Shown: positions 1 through 5,150 of the stretch, one piece after another
Layout of the letters: each line of letters opens with the position of its first letter
Position numbering within the stretch: the stretch's first letter is position 1
Assembly: GCA_964352225.1 (NCBI GenBank)
Contig: CAYGRM010000442.1
Span: 1-5,150 of the forward strand
From: CAJQQY01 sp964352225
Lineage (GTDB): Bacteria > Bacteroidota > Bacteroidia > Chitinophagales > Saprospiraceae
DNA: 5,150 nucleotides
Direction: 5' to 3'
Translations under genes and position numbers: made by a program
Notes under the pieces: generated by a model
What the model was told of the DNA's origin: nothing
The model's input: only the letters and a program-made list of their open reading frames with translations
Databases searched by the model: none

Positions 1-31
1 TTTCATTTTTCTAATAAATAAAAATCTAAAC

Positions 32-499
32 ATGAGATTCTTAATTTTTGCTTTAATCTTGACCTTTTTAAGTTGTGGTTCAGACACTAAATCTGCCGAA
101 AATACTTCAACCGAAAGTACAACTACCACAACCGATTCTAAATCAGACGCTAATACTGTAATTACTCCTGCTCCCGTTACAAAAGGGCATACGAATATAA
201 ATGCTAAATATAAAAAGACAGCAAAGAATTCTGAGTTTGCTGTCTTTAGAACTACTTCGGCTACCGCAACCGAAATGGAATTTTATTTTAAGACTTTAGA
301 TGGAATTAGCATCAAGTCAACTTACAAACATGAAGGAGGACGCAAGGTAGTTGGATTTGATCAATTACTTGATTTTACAAAAAGAAGCGAGAGGGGGCAT
401 CCTGGTGCGAGTGCCGAAACGGCGGGGAAGATTTTTGAATTAATTTATGACAAAGATAATTATGTGGGAGAAGTAAGATTAGCGGAGTTAGCGGAATAG
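32..499 (+). CDS. Small Ser/Thr-rich lipoprotein of unknown function
   Basis: A 155-residue protein starting at ATG 32. Residues 1-14 form a short hydrophobic signal with one Arg at position 2, followed by a lipobox (Phe-Leu-Ser-Cys, Cys15), so signal peptidase II should cleave before Cys15 and the protein should be lipid-anchored in the envelope. After the Cys comes Gly-Ser-Asp, which does not clearly match the Lys/acidic surface-export signal of Bacteroidota lipoproteins, so membrane side is open. Residues 17-50 are a low-complexity linker rich in Ser, Thr, Asn and Asp, with a run of six Thr. Residues about 55-155 look like a small folded alpha/beta domain: a lysine-rich stretch, a beta-like segment near 80-100, then helices. 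I recognise no family. The last six residues are a doubled Leu-Ala-Glu. Nothing before base 32 shows a promoter. It converges with the nuclease gene across a shared hairpin. The lipoprotein call is firm; the function is unknown. Confidence 0.85.
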   Translation: MRFLIFALILTFLSCGSDTKSAENTSTESTTTTTDSKSDANTVITPAPVTKGHTNINAKYKKTAKNSEFAVFRTTSATATEMEFYFKTLDGISIKSTYKHEGGRKVVGFDQLLDFTKRSERGHPGASAETAGKIFELIYDKDNYVGEVRLAELAE

Positions 500-507
500 G
501 ATTTAAC

Positions 508-549
508 AATTTGATGATTTGAAAAACTCAATTTTCAAATCATCAAATT
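508..549. terminator. Bidirectional hairpin terminator between convergent genes
   Basis: A perfect 18-bp inverted repeat: arms 508-525 and 532-549 with a 6-base loop. It begins nine bases after the lipoprotein stop (497-499) and ends 13 bases before the nuclease stop (563-565). On the + strand the stem is followed by a T-rich stretch (gttgttatttta), and the arms themselves carry T/A runs, so it can act on both transcripts. Position between two convergent stop codons is the strongest support. Confidence 0.8.
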
Positions 550-562
550 CTAAGTTGTTATT

Positions 563-1402
563 TTATCCTCTTGGAATAAAATTAAAATATTCAGGCTCAA
601 CTTTGAGACCATATTTATTGCCATCCTTGTACATTAAATCTCTCAAATTGGTGATCGTTCCATCTCTCAGTTGAATTGGATCAGGATTATCTTTTAGGAA
701 ATCCATAAAGGTATTGATGTCAGATCGATGTTTAAAAAACGAGGCAAACCTTCTAAATAATTTTGGAAAAATTACCACGTCTTGTTGAATCGTTCGGGTA
801 TTCCAAAGTTTAAAACCCATTGATCGATCGATCGCCCAAATTCCTCTTCTTGATCTTCTTGAATATCTCACTCTTTGGAAAAAAGCATTAACTGCTACAG
901 GTTCTGTGGTCGTATAAAATGTGGGGTAAACAATTCCTTCTTTTACCAGGATATAATTGATAGATTGTTTGAATGGCAAAATTGCAGCGGGGATTTCTGC
1001 ACCATCTTCAAGATCAGCATCCATTGGAAAAATATAGCTAATGGGTCTTCCGAACACATCTACATTTGCAGTTGCTATAAAACCGGGTGTACCGTCATTT
1101 GCTCCAGTAATTTTAGTTACGAGTAAGTTATAATTGACATCAGTAATATTAATGAGTTCTAGCATTCTTTCTAGGGCAGCAATAGCAAATGCATTTGGCT
1201 GACGAAGATCTTCGTAGTGAGTTTCCAAAGCATCGATGGCCTCGATACGAAGTTGTTTCTTAATTCTTTTTTTATCTCTAGAGGTTTTCCAAGTTAAAAA
1301 ATCCCAATGCTCCCGATTGTCTGCAGCGAATCGAATGGAATCTCCATCTGGAGAATAACCTTTGACATGAAATGTGCCTTTGATAACTTTGTAGATATTC
1401 AT
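563..1402 (-). CDS. Staphylococcal-nuclease-like (SNase/thermonuclease fold) protein with C-terminal extension
   Basis: A 279-residue protein counted from ATG 1402; the frame extends nine codons upstream to a TTG at 1429, but the ATG is preferred. Residues about 8-189 read as an SNase domain, a Ca2+-dependent phosphodiesterase of DNA/RNA. The motif Asp-Gly-Asp is at 19-21; the strand with Leu-Arg (Arg52) leads to Ile-Asp-Ala-Leu-Glu (Asp57, Glu60), matching nuclease Arg35, Asp40 and Glu43; Phe-Gly-Arg-Pro (Arg119) matches Arg87; Asn149 with Leu-Val-x-x-Gly (152-156) matches the Asn-x-x-Leu-Val helix; Gly-Ile-Trp (187-189) matches the domain end. The usual Thr-Pro between Asp and Glu is Ala-Leu. 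A basic loop of about 20 residues is inserted between Asp21 and Arg52. Residues 190-279 are an extension I do not recognise. There is no signal peptide, so it should be cytoplasmic, unlike the secreted prototype. It lies 219 bp after the VOC gene, so probably has its own promoter. Fold call is good; activity is inferred. Confidence 0.78.
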   Translation of the reverse strand: MNIYKVIKGTFHVKGYSPDGDSIRFAADNREHWDFLTWKTSRDKKRIKKQLRIEAIDALETHYEDLRQPNAFAIAALERMLELINITDVNYNLLVTKITGANDGTPGFIATANVDVFGRPISYIFPMDADLEDGAEIPAAILPFKQSINYILVKEGIVYPTFYTTTEPVAVNAFFQRVRYSRRSRRGIWAIDRSMGFKLWNTRTIQQDVVIFPKLFRRFASFFKHRSDINTFMDFLKDNPDPIQLRDGTITNLRDLMYKDGNKYGLKVEPEYFNFIPRG

Positions 1403-1621
1403 TGGTTTTAAAGGTTTTTGACAAAGCAAAAATGAATTGTCAAGATGAGAAAGAAACTAAATTAATATTTTATTGGATCAAATTAAAGCGTAACAAAATA
1501 TATGATTGGAATAAAAATCAATATCAGGAAGGTAGGTAATAAGTAATAGCCTAATCCATATTTATTTTTGGATAAAAGCTAATGGATAAAAAGCAAAAAG
1601 AACAAGACCTCGCAATGTTTT

Positions 1622-1999
1622 TCAATTAATTCTCCAAGGAGGATTTAATCTGTTCTCACCTCCAAAATATAAGATCAATTGGTTATTGTCTAAATCTTTT
1701 AATCTAGCTTCTCGCCACAACCAATTTTTATCGGTAGGTAATTCTTCGAACTCGATTCCTTTTTCTAACAATTCATTTACGTAATCGTCAAGATTTTCAC
1801 TTTCAAAATAAACATAGATTCCATTGCCTTGTGGCAGCGTTTCCACTTGATGAATCGAAAAAGTAGCACCGCCCTCAGGACACTCAAATCGAGCATAATG
1901 TGGTAATGATTTAACAATCAAACGAAGTCCTAATTTTTCATAAAATGGAATGGACTTATTCAAATCTAGAGAAGGGATGGTAATTTGATTTAAGTTCAT
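1622..1999 (-). CDS. VOC superfamily (glyoxalase/bleomycin-resistance fold) protein
   Basis: A 125-residue protein from ATG 1999, the usual length for a single VOC domain made of two beta-alpha-beta-beta-beta modules. Module one: residues 3-9 strand, then Asp-Leu-x-x-Ser-x-x-Phe-Tyr (12-20) and Lys-Leu-Gly-Leu (22-25), the hallmark helix, then strands to Ile-His-Gln (49-51). Module two: a strand at 60-66, helix at 69-80 ending Lys-Gly-Ile, and the C-terminal Lys-Asp-Leu-Asp-Asn-Asn-Gln (101-107) that corresponds to the Asp-Pro-Asp-Gly-Asn turn. The metal site looks degenerate: Gln5 sits where the first His is common, His50 may be the second ligand, but Tyr62 and Leu110 occupy the places of the usual third ligand and final Glu. 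It may therefore bind metal weakly or not at all, and could be a binding protein rather than a lyase or dioxygenase; substrate cannot be named. Likely cytoplasmic. A hairpin ends about 15 bases upstream of the start. Downstream sequence is T-rich in the transcribed direction without a clear stem. Confidence 0.85.
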   Translation of the reverse strand: MNLNQITIPSLDLNKSIPFYEKLGLRLIVKSLPHYARFECPEGGATFSIHQVETLPQGNGIYVYFESENLDDYVNELLEKGIEFEELPTDKNWLWREARLKDLDNNQLILYFGGENRLNPPWRIN

Positions 2000-2014
2000 T
2001 TTGCTAAGTTTATT

Positions 2015-2053
2015 TCTAAGGCTAATTTTTTTTAATGAAAAATTAGCCTTAGA
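2015..2053. terminator. Perfect 16-bp hairpin between the 74-residue ORF and the VOC gene
   Basis: Arms 2015-2030 and 2038-2053 are exact reverse complements with a 7-base loop. The stem begins 7 bases after the stop of the 74-residue gene and ends 15 bases before the VOC start. Its loop-proximal half is an A/T tract, but no U-run follows the stem in the minus direction, so termination efficiency is uncertain. It may end the upstream unit, protect the 3' end of that mRNA, or sit in the VOC 5' leader. The structure is certain; the role is inferred. Confidence 0.6.
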
Positions 2054-2060
2054 TGGAGGA

Positions 2061-2285
2061 TTAATCTTCTATAATTTCATAATCAATTTGTAGTTTTCTC
2101 AAAGCTCTAAAAGCAGAACTTGTATTCATAGAAACATCGATCTCAACAGTTGATCCATCCAATAAATATTCAGTATATTCTCTAGCAGTTGAGTTGTCAA
2201 CATCATCTGCAATTTCTTCAAACATAGAGGTGATAGCTCTTCGATCAGGGCGAGCGGCGTCGCAGGAATTTAATTGTATTTTCAT
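2061..2285 (-). CDS. Small acidic protein of unknown function (74 residues)
   Basis: Starts at ATG 2285 and ends at 2061. I do not recognise it. It is acidic, soluble, without signal peptide or membrane segment, so probably cytoplasmic. Residues 1-8 and 44-52 look like beta strands, 15-40 and 55-65 like amphipathic helices, and 66-73 (Ile-Asp-Tyr-Glu-Ile-Ile-Glu) like a final strand, giving a compact alpha/beta protein. The Ala-Leu-Arg-Lys-Leu then Ile-Asp-Tyr-Glu pattern near the C-terminus is the helix-then-strand form seen in many small ferredoxin-like domains, but this is too general to assign a family. It lies 51 bp after the TPR-like membrane gene, on the same strand, and is followed immediately by a strong hairpin, so it may be the last gene of that unit or a separate monocistron. 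The exact fit between neighbours, an ATG start, a following hairpin and no competing ORF support it as real. Confidence 0.65.
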   Translation of the reverse strand: MKIQLNSCDAARPDRRAITSMFEEIADDVDNSTAREYTEYLLDGSTVEIDVSMNTSSAFRALRKLQIDYEIIED

Positions 2286-2336
2286 AATGTGTTTAATTTT
2301 GGACGTAAGATAAGGATAAAATTAAAATGGATAATC

Positions 2337-2825
2337 TCATTTCCTTTCTTTTAAATTCTCTAATTTATTTTTAGCGTTTTCAATGGCATTACAATGAATT
2401 TCATTGTCTTCTTTGCAGGATTCTTCCAAAGTGGCAACAAGTTTTTCGTAGATTTCGATGTTCTGTGGTTGATAACTGATAGCTTGCCTAAATAAAAAAA
2501 CAGCTCGGTTAAAATCTTTTTCCATGGAGGCATTTTCAGCATCCAAAATTATTTGACTGAATTCCACTAAGTTTTTTTGATTAATTTCTGCTTGCTGTTG
2601 CGTTTTGAATTCCTCTAATTTATCTATTTTAATCTCAGGCTGAAATTTAGATTTATAAAGAAATCCTAAAATAAAAACTAAAGGGATCACAAATAACATG
2701 ACCAATTTTTTTAGTCGGGCACTTTCATCATATTCTTCCTCTGCTTTAATCAAGTTATCATAATCGTCCTCATTTGGAATGATGGAATCTGGTTTAAGAA
2801 ATTCGTTTTTTTTTCTTTTTCTCAT
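2337..2825 (-). CDS. Single-pass membrane protein with one TPR-like repeat
   Basis: A 162-residue protein from ATG 2825. Residues 1-39 are charged, first very basic (Arg/Lys 2-6), then acidic (18-35). Residues 40-57 are one hydrophobic membrane segment, which with the basic residues on both sides leaves topology open; an N-in, C-out arrangement is likely. Residues 60-90 are Lys/Glu/Gln-rich and could form a short coiled coil. Residues 89-122 fit one tetratricopeptide repeat: Ala96 at position 8, Ala108 at 20, Phe112 at 24, Ala115 at 27, Pro120 at 32, with a further helix at 123-136 and a Lys/Glu-rich tail at 145-162. Two Cys (137, 145) could pair if the tail is periplasmic. TPRs bind other proteins, so a scaffold or assembly role in the envelope is the natural inference; no partner is shown. 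It follows the DUF3999-type gene at 122 bp on the same strand and precedes the 74-residue gene by 51 bp. I cannot name a family. Confidence 0.75.
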   Translation of the reverse strand: MRKRKKNEFLKPDSIIPNEDDYDNLIKAEEEYDESARLKKLVMLFVIPLVFILGFLYKSKFQPEIKIDKLEEFKTQQQAEINQKNLVEFSQIILDAENASMEKDFNRAVFLFRQAISYQPQNIEIYEKLVATLEESCKEDNEIHCNAIENAKNKLENLKERK

Positions 2826-2947
2826 GATAAAATCTAATCTATTTAGTATTTTTTAAAAGACTTAGAGACTGTTTTGAATTATGTCCCTAATTTTTTTATG
2901 CGTCTTTTTTCAACACATTTCGTTTTTTTCTCGGGCAATAACCAAGA

Positions 2948-4207
2948 CTATTCCCCTCCTCCAATCATTTTTAGTGAAAACCAGCCCAACAACAGGATCA
3001 TAAAACCCATAATTCCAAATAACCAAAATTTATTTTTAAACAGCGGTTCTTGGATGGGAAGGGGAGTCTTCGTAATTTTTCTTTTCGGACCTACTTTTAA
3101 TTCAGCCAAGGAACTCGGAACTTTAGAGTTAAAATAATTTAGATCATAATTGGGTTTCTTAGCGTTTGGATTCCCGTAGGCTAAAAAATAATTGGCGGGT
3201 TCTGAAAAGCGAGCCACCAAGTGATATTCATATCCCTTGACCAAAATATCATTAATGATAAGTGGTTGGTTGTCTTGATTTTCAATAATCAATCTTAATT
3301 TTTTCAGAATACGACTTCTAAATTTCAACACATTTGGTTCAATAGAGTTTAAGATATCTGTGGTCAAATTTTGATAAGTATATATCCATCCTTTTTCGGT
3401 TTTTACACTATCCGCAAGATATTGAACCGTAATTTTTCGATAATAATCAAAATCATTTTTTACATTTATTTCTATGTTCGATGCAGGAACTTCTTGTTCC
3501 AAATTAATTTCGACAATTGTGGTTTTAGCTTTTTTATCTTCTGTCGTAGTTAATTTTTTTATAGGGAAATCATGGTAAATTCCTTCCGTTATTTTTTTTA
3601 ATTGGAGAAAAGATGAATTAAGAATAGGCTCTGTTTTACTATCCTTGATTTGCATTCGATAATATTTATATTGAGTAGCCGGAAAACTAATATCAGAAAA
3701 GGTATAATCAGTCAAGTCGTTTTTTATCCCAACTAAACGATAATCTTCCACGATGGAAAACCATTCATTTTGATTTTGGCTTCCTTCTAAATTGATCTTC
3801 CAATTGAAATTTTTATTTCCAAAATCTAACTTGATATAGTTGATCTCATTTATTGGTTTTACTTCAAAAGTGTAGAAATAACCACGCTCGTTTTTTACCT
3901 GATTGATGAGTTTAAAAACAACCAATTGATCAATAGTTTCCTCTCTCTTTGGAACCAAAATATAAGGAGCTTCGATAGTATCGAGCTGTTCGGTAATGCC
4001 AAAAATCCTGATATCAAATAAGTCATTTTCTAGATCTTGAAAAGCTTCAACAGGCAAAATTATTTTATGCCATTCATTTGTAACCCCAGTCAATTCAGCT
4101 TGGTAATTGTAACCTGGCTCGAATTTTTGAGCCTCTTCGCTTTGTCCAAAAGAATTAAAAACGAATATCGAAAATATAAAAATGGATATTTTAAGCTTCA
4201 TCTTCAT
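2948..4207 (-). CDS. DUF3999-type envelope protein, partner of the DUF2339-type membrane protein
   Basis: A 419-residue protein from ATG 4207; ATG 4201 is also possible and a TTG at 4213 adds two residues. Residues 1-21 are a signal peptide with a Lys-rich start, a Phe/Ile core and a Phe-Gly|Gln cleavage site typical of Bacteroidota. The N-terminal module (35-90) carries Leu-Pro then Phe-Asp-Ile-Arg-Ile-Phe and a Pro-Tyr-x-Leu segment. A second module (about 95-190) has Leu-Glu-Gly-Ser with Trp149 and Tyr-Lys-Tyr-Tyr-Arg, resembling galactose-binding/F5/8C beta-sandwiches. A third (about 230-330) has Leu-Arg-Leu-Ile-Ile-Glu-Asn-Gln-Asp-Asn-Gln-Pro-Leu, which I associate with DUF3999. A Lys/Pro-rich stretch (375-393) leads to a membrane helix (394-412) with a short Gly-rich tail. 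So most of the protein is predicted to be periplasmic, anchored at the C-terminus. The start overlaps the upstream gene's 3' end by 17 bases, implying coupled translation. Family assignment is from remembered motifs; the biochemical function is unknown. Confidence 0.8.
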   Translation of the reverse strand: MKMKLKISIFIFSIFVFNSFGQSEEAQKFEPGYNYQAELTGVTNEWHKIILPVEAFQDLENDLFDIRIFGITEQLDTIEAPYILVPKREETIDQLVVFKLINQVKNERGYFYTFEVKPINEINYIKLDFGNKNFNWKINLEGSQNQNEWFSIVEDYRLVGIKNDLTDYTFSDISFPATQYKYYRMQIKDSKTEPILNSSFLQLKKITEGIYHDFPIKKLTTTEDKKAKTTIVEINLEQEVPASNIEINVKNDFDYYRKITVQYLADSVKTEKGWIYTYQNLTTDILNSIEPNVLKFRSRILKKLRLIIENQDNQPLIINDILVKGYEYHLVARFSEPANYFLAYGNPNAKKPNYDLNYFNSKVPSSLAELKVGPKRKITKTPLPIQEPLFKNKFWLFGIMGFMILLLGWFSLKMIGGGE

Positions 4208-5132
4208 CAGCAATTTTGAGGGTGAATTTATTATATAAAAACGAAATGATTAAGAGTAAAATACCTAAGGAAACTAAAACAATCGTTTTGGAAATCGTAT
4301 TTAAATTAGCTAAATCGTAAAGGAATAATTTAATCAAAGTTCCCCCGAAGAGTACCATTGCTCCAATTCGCAAATGTCTTTTTCGTTGCCAAATTCCAAT
4401 GGATACTAGGATTAAAGCATAAATTCCCCAGAAAATACTCAATTCTAATTTGTAAGTTTTTCCCGAGGTTCCAATATCCATCCAATGAATTAATTCGCTG
4501 CTGGCTAACCATAAAATTGAGGAAAAGAATAAAACATCAAAACCAATTCTAAATATTTTTTCTGAAAACATCTTTTTGTGGTATTGGTAAAAAGTATATA
4601 ACAATACTCCTACAAAAATATAGGAGATGTATCTGATGGTTAAATTGAATTTTCCAATGGTGAAATATTCGGCTTGTTCTTGAGCTAAATAACTTTCTCT
4701 TAGTTCACTTAAATTGTAAAGTCCGAATACTAGGAAAGCTAACAGAGCGATGCCATTTAAGGTAAGATTGAGGTAGCCAAATTGATGATTTTTTAATTTT
4801 AAAATATTGAAAAAAGAAAGGAGTACCAGAAAAAATATAGAGAAATTGATTATCCAAATATTTTTAAATATCAGCAAATCTTCATTTCGAATAGTTCTTC
4901 GGAAATCATCATTCTCACCAGTTAATCCAATTGCGGAAGCTGCATGAAGTTGATTCCAATAAAATGAAATTTCGTTTTGGAAAGAAGAATAGATTACAAA
5001 AATAACTATTCCTGGAATTGCATAGGAAATGATTTTTTGCCAATTTTTATCTTTATCAAATGCCGAAATGGAATTTTTATTTTGATTGATATATTGGATA
5101 AATGCAAATGCTCCGATTTGGCCGATTCTTGT
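4191..5132 (-). CDS. DUF2339-type polytopic membrane protein, C-terminal part, interrupted by a stop near the window edge
   Basis: Open reading frame of 313 codons ending at TAA 4191-4193. It has no plausible full-length start: the first ATG in frame lies deep inside (about 4570), and the earliest alternative is TTG 4877, giving 228 residues. The sequence upstream of that TTG still reads as protein, including a membrane helix at residues 33-50 counted from 5132, so the gene began further right. At least eight membrane helices are visible; counted from TTG 4877 seven lie at about 8-26, 37-56, 82-102, 114-132, 145-162, 170-188 and 193-215. Conserved-looking features include Ser-Ser-Glu-Leu-Ile-His-Trp-Met-Asp (about 127-135), Arg-Lys-Arg-His-Leu-Arg-Ile-Gly-Ala (about 165-173), Leu-Ile-Lys-Leu-Phe-Leu-Tyr-Asp and Leu-Leu-Leu-Ile-Ile-Ser-Phe-Leu-Tyr-Asn, typical of DUF2339 C-termini. 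Full members are usually 700 or more residues. An in-frame TAA at 5133-5135 breaks the frame, with five open codons before it at the edge. Its role is unknown; the overlapping DUF3999-type gene is its standard partner. Confidence 0.75.
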   Translation of the reverse strand, partial: TRIGQIGAFAFIQYINQNKNSISAFDKDKNWQKIISYAIPGIVIFVIYSSFQNEISFYWNQLHAASAIGLTGENDDFRRTIRNEDLLIFKNIWIINFSIFFLVLLSFFNILKLKNHQFGYLNLTLNGIALLAFLVFGLYNLSELRESYLAQEQAEYFTIGKFNLTIRYISYIFVGVLLYTFYQYHKKMFSEKIFRIGFDVLFFSSILWLASSELIHWMDIGTSGKTYKLELSIFWGIYALILVSIGIWQRKRHLRIGAMVLFGGTLIKLFLYDLANLNTISKTIVLVSLGILLLIISFLYNKFTLKIADEDEA

Positions 5133-5150
5133 TTATTTGACGAAGAAAAA

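Noticed and set aside
822..834. Three tandem GATC units inside the nuclease gene.
   Set aside because: It is explained by the coding sequence (Ala-Ile-Asp-Arg-Ser) and no array or methylation-linked structure surrounds it.
875..1126. An 83-codon + strand open frame inside the nuclease gene.
   Set aside because: It lies wholly antisense to a well-supported gene, is Cys- and Ser-rich without pattern, and shows no domain.
1494..1521. Possible Bacteroidota-type promoter for the nuclease gene: TTG at 1521-1519 and TATTTTG at 1500-1494 on the minus strand, 18 bases apart.
   Set aside because: The -7 element is one base short of the TAnnTTTG form and the region is so A/T-rich that such matches are expected by chance.
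1403..1621. The longest gene-free gap, checked for small RNAs, riboswitches or short ORFs.
   Set aside because: Only A/T-rich sequence with imperfect GGATAAAA-like repeats; no stable stem or convincing ORF.
2292..2326. A 9-bp all-A/T inverted repeat (2292-2300 with 2318-2326) between the TPR-like and 74-residue genes.
   Set aside because: Pure A/T arms with a 17-base loop are expected by chance in this composition.
2862..2890. Weak 8-bp inverted repeat (2862-2869 with 2883-2890, one G-T pair) between the DUF3999-type and TPR-like genes; on the + strand it is followed by seven T.
   Set aside because: The T-run is on the strand with no gene to terminate, the loop is 13 bases and the stem short; it could be chance in A/T-rich sequence.
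2874..3137. An 87-codon + strand open frame across the end of the DUF3999-type gene.
   Set aside because: Mostly antisense to the anchor helix codons of a supported gene; its Pro/Asn/Phe-rich composition is what an antisense shadow gives.

Overview
This window looks like chromosomal DNA from a member of the Bacteroidota (Cytophagales/Flavobacteriales-like; I cannot place it further). It is AT-rich with many A/T runs. No clear Shine-Dalgarno motif precedes the genes. It has a short lipobox lipoprotein, a signal peptide ending in the Bacteroidota-style Phe-Gly|Gln, and a DUF2339-type/DUF3999-type gene pair. I see no RNA gene, CRISPR array, insertion sequence, phage gene or integration site.

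Layout. At the left, a small Ser/Thr-rich lipoprotein gene runs on the + strand (32-499). It converges on a minus-strand cluster, with a strong 18-bp hairpin between them (508-549) that can end transcription from both sides. Everything else is on the minus strand. Read in the direction of transcription (right to left) the order is: the C-terminal part of a large polytopic membrane protein of the DUF2339 type (4191-5132, cut by an in-frame stop just inside the window edge); a DUF3999-type envelope protein overlapping it (2948-4207); a single-pass membrane protein with one TPR-like repeat (2337-2825); a 74-residue orphan (2061-2285); a perfect 16-bp hairpin (2015-2053); a VOC/glyoxalase-fold protein (1622-1999); and a staphylococcal-nuclease-like protein with an extra C-terminal region (563-1402).

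How the genes may work together. The DUF2339/DUF3999 pair is the only firm functional unit. The reading frames overlap by 17 bases, so translation is probably coupled. One partner is a multi-pass inner-membrane protein; the other has a signal peptide, two beta-rich periplasmic modules and a C-terminal anchor. Their biochemical role is unknown to me. The TPR-like membrane protein follows at 122 bp and could belong to the same unit, but this is inference from strand and spacing. The 74-residue protein, the VOC protein and the nuclease have no evident link to the pair.

Largest uncertainty: the right edge. The DUF2339 frame is open from 5132 to its stop at 4191 with no ATG in its first ~180 codons, and a TAA at 5133-5135 interrupts it. 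Either the gene is broken or the terminal bases hold a sequence error. Overall this is mostly ordinary housekeeping/accessory sequence. I found no convincing new system; the best leads are the uncharacterised membrane pair and the C-terminal extension of the nuclease. No gene-free stretch exceeds 300 bases; the longest gap is 1403-1621, where I see only A/T-rich sequence and no convincing promoter.
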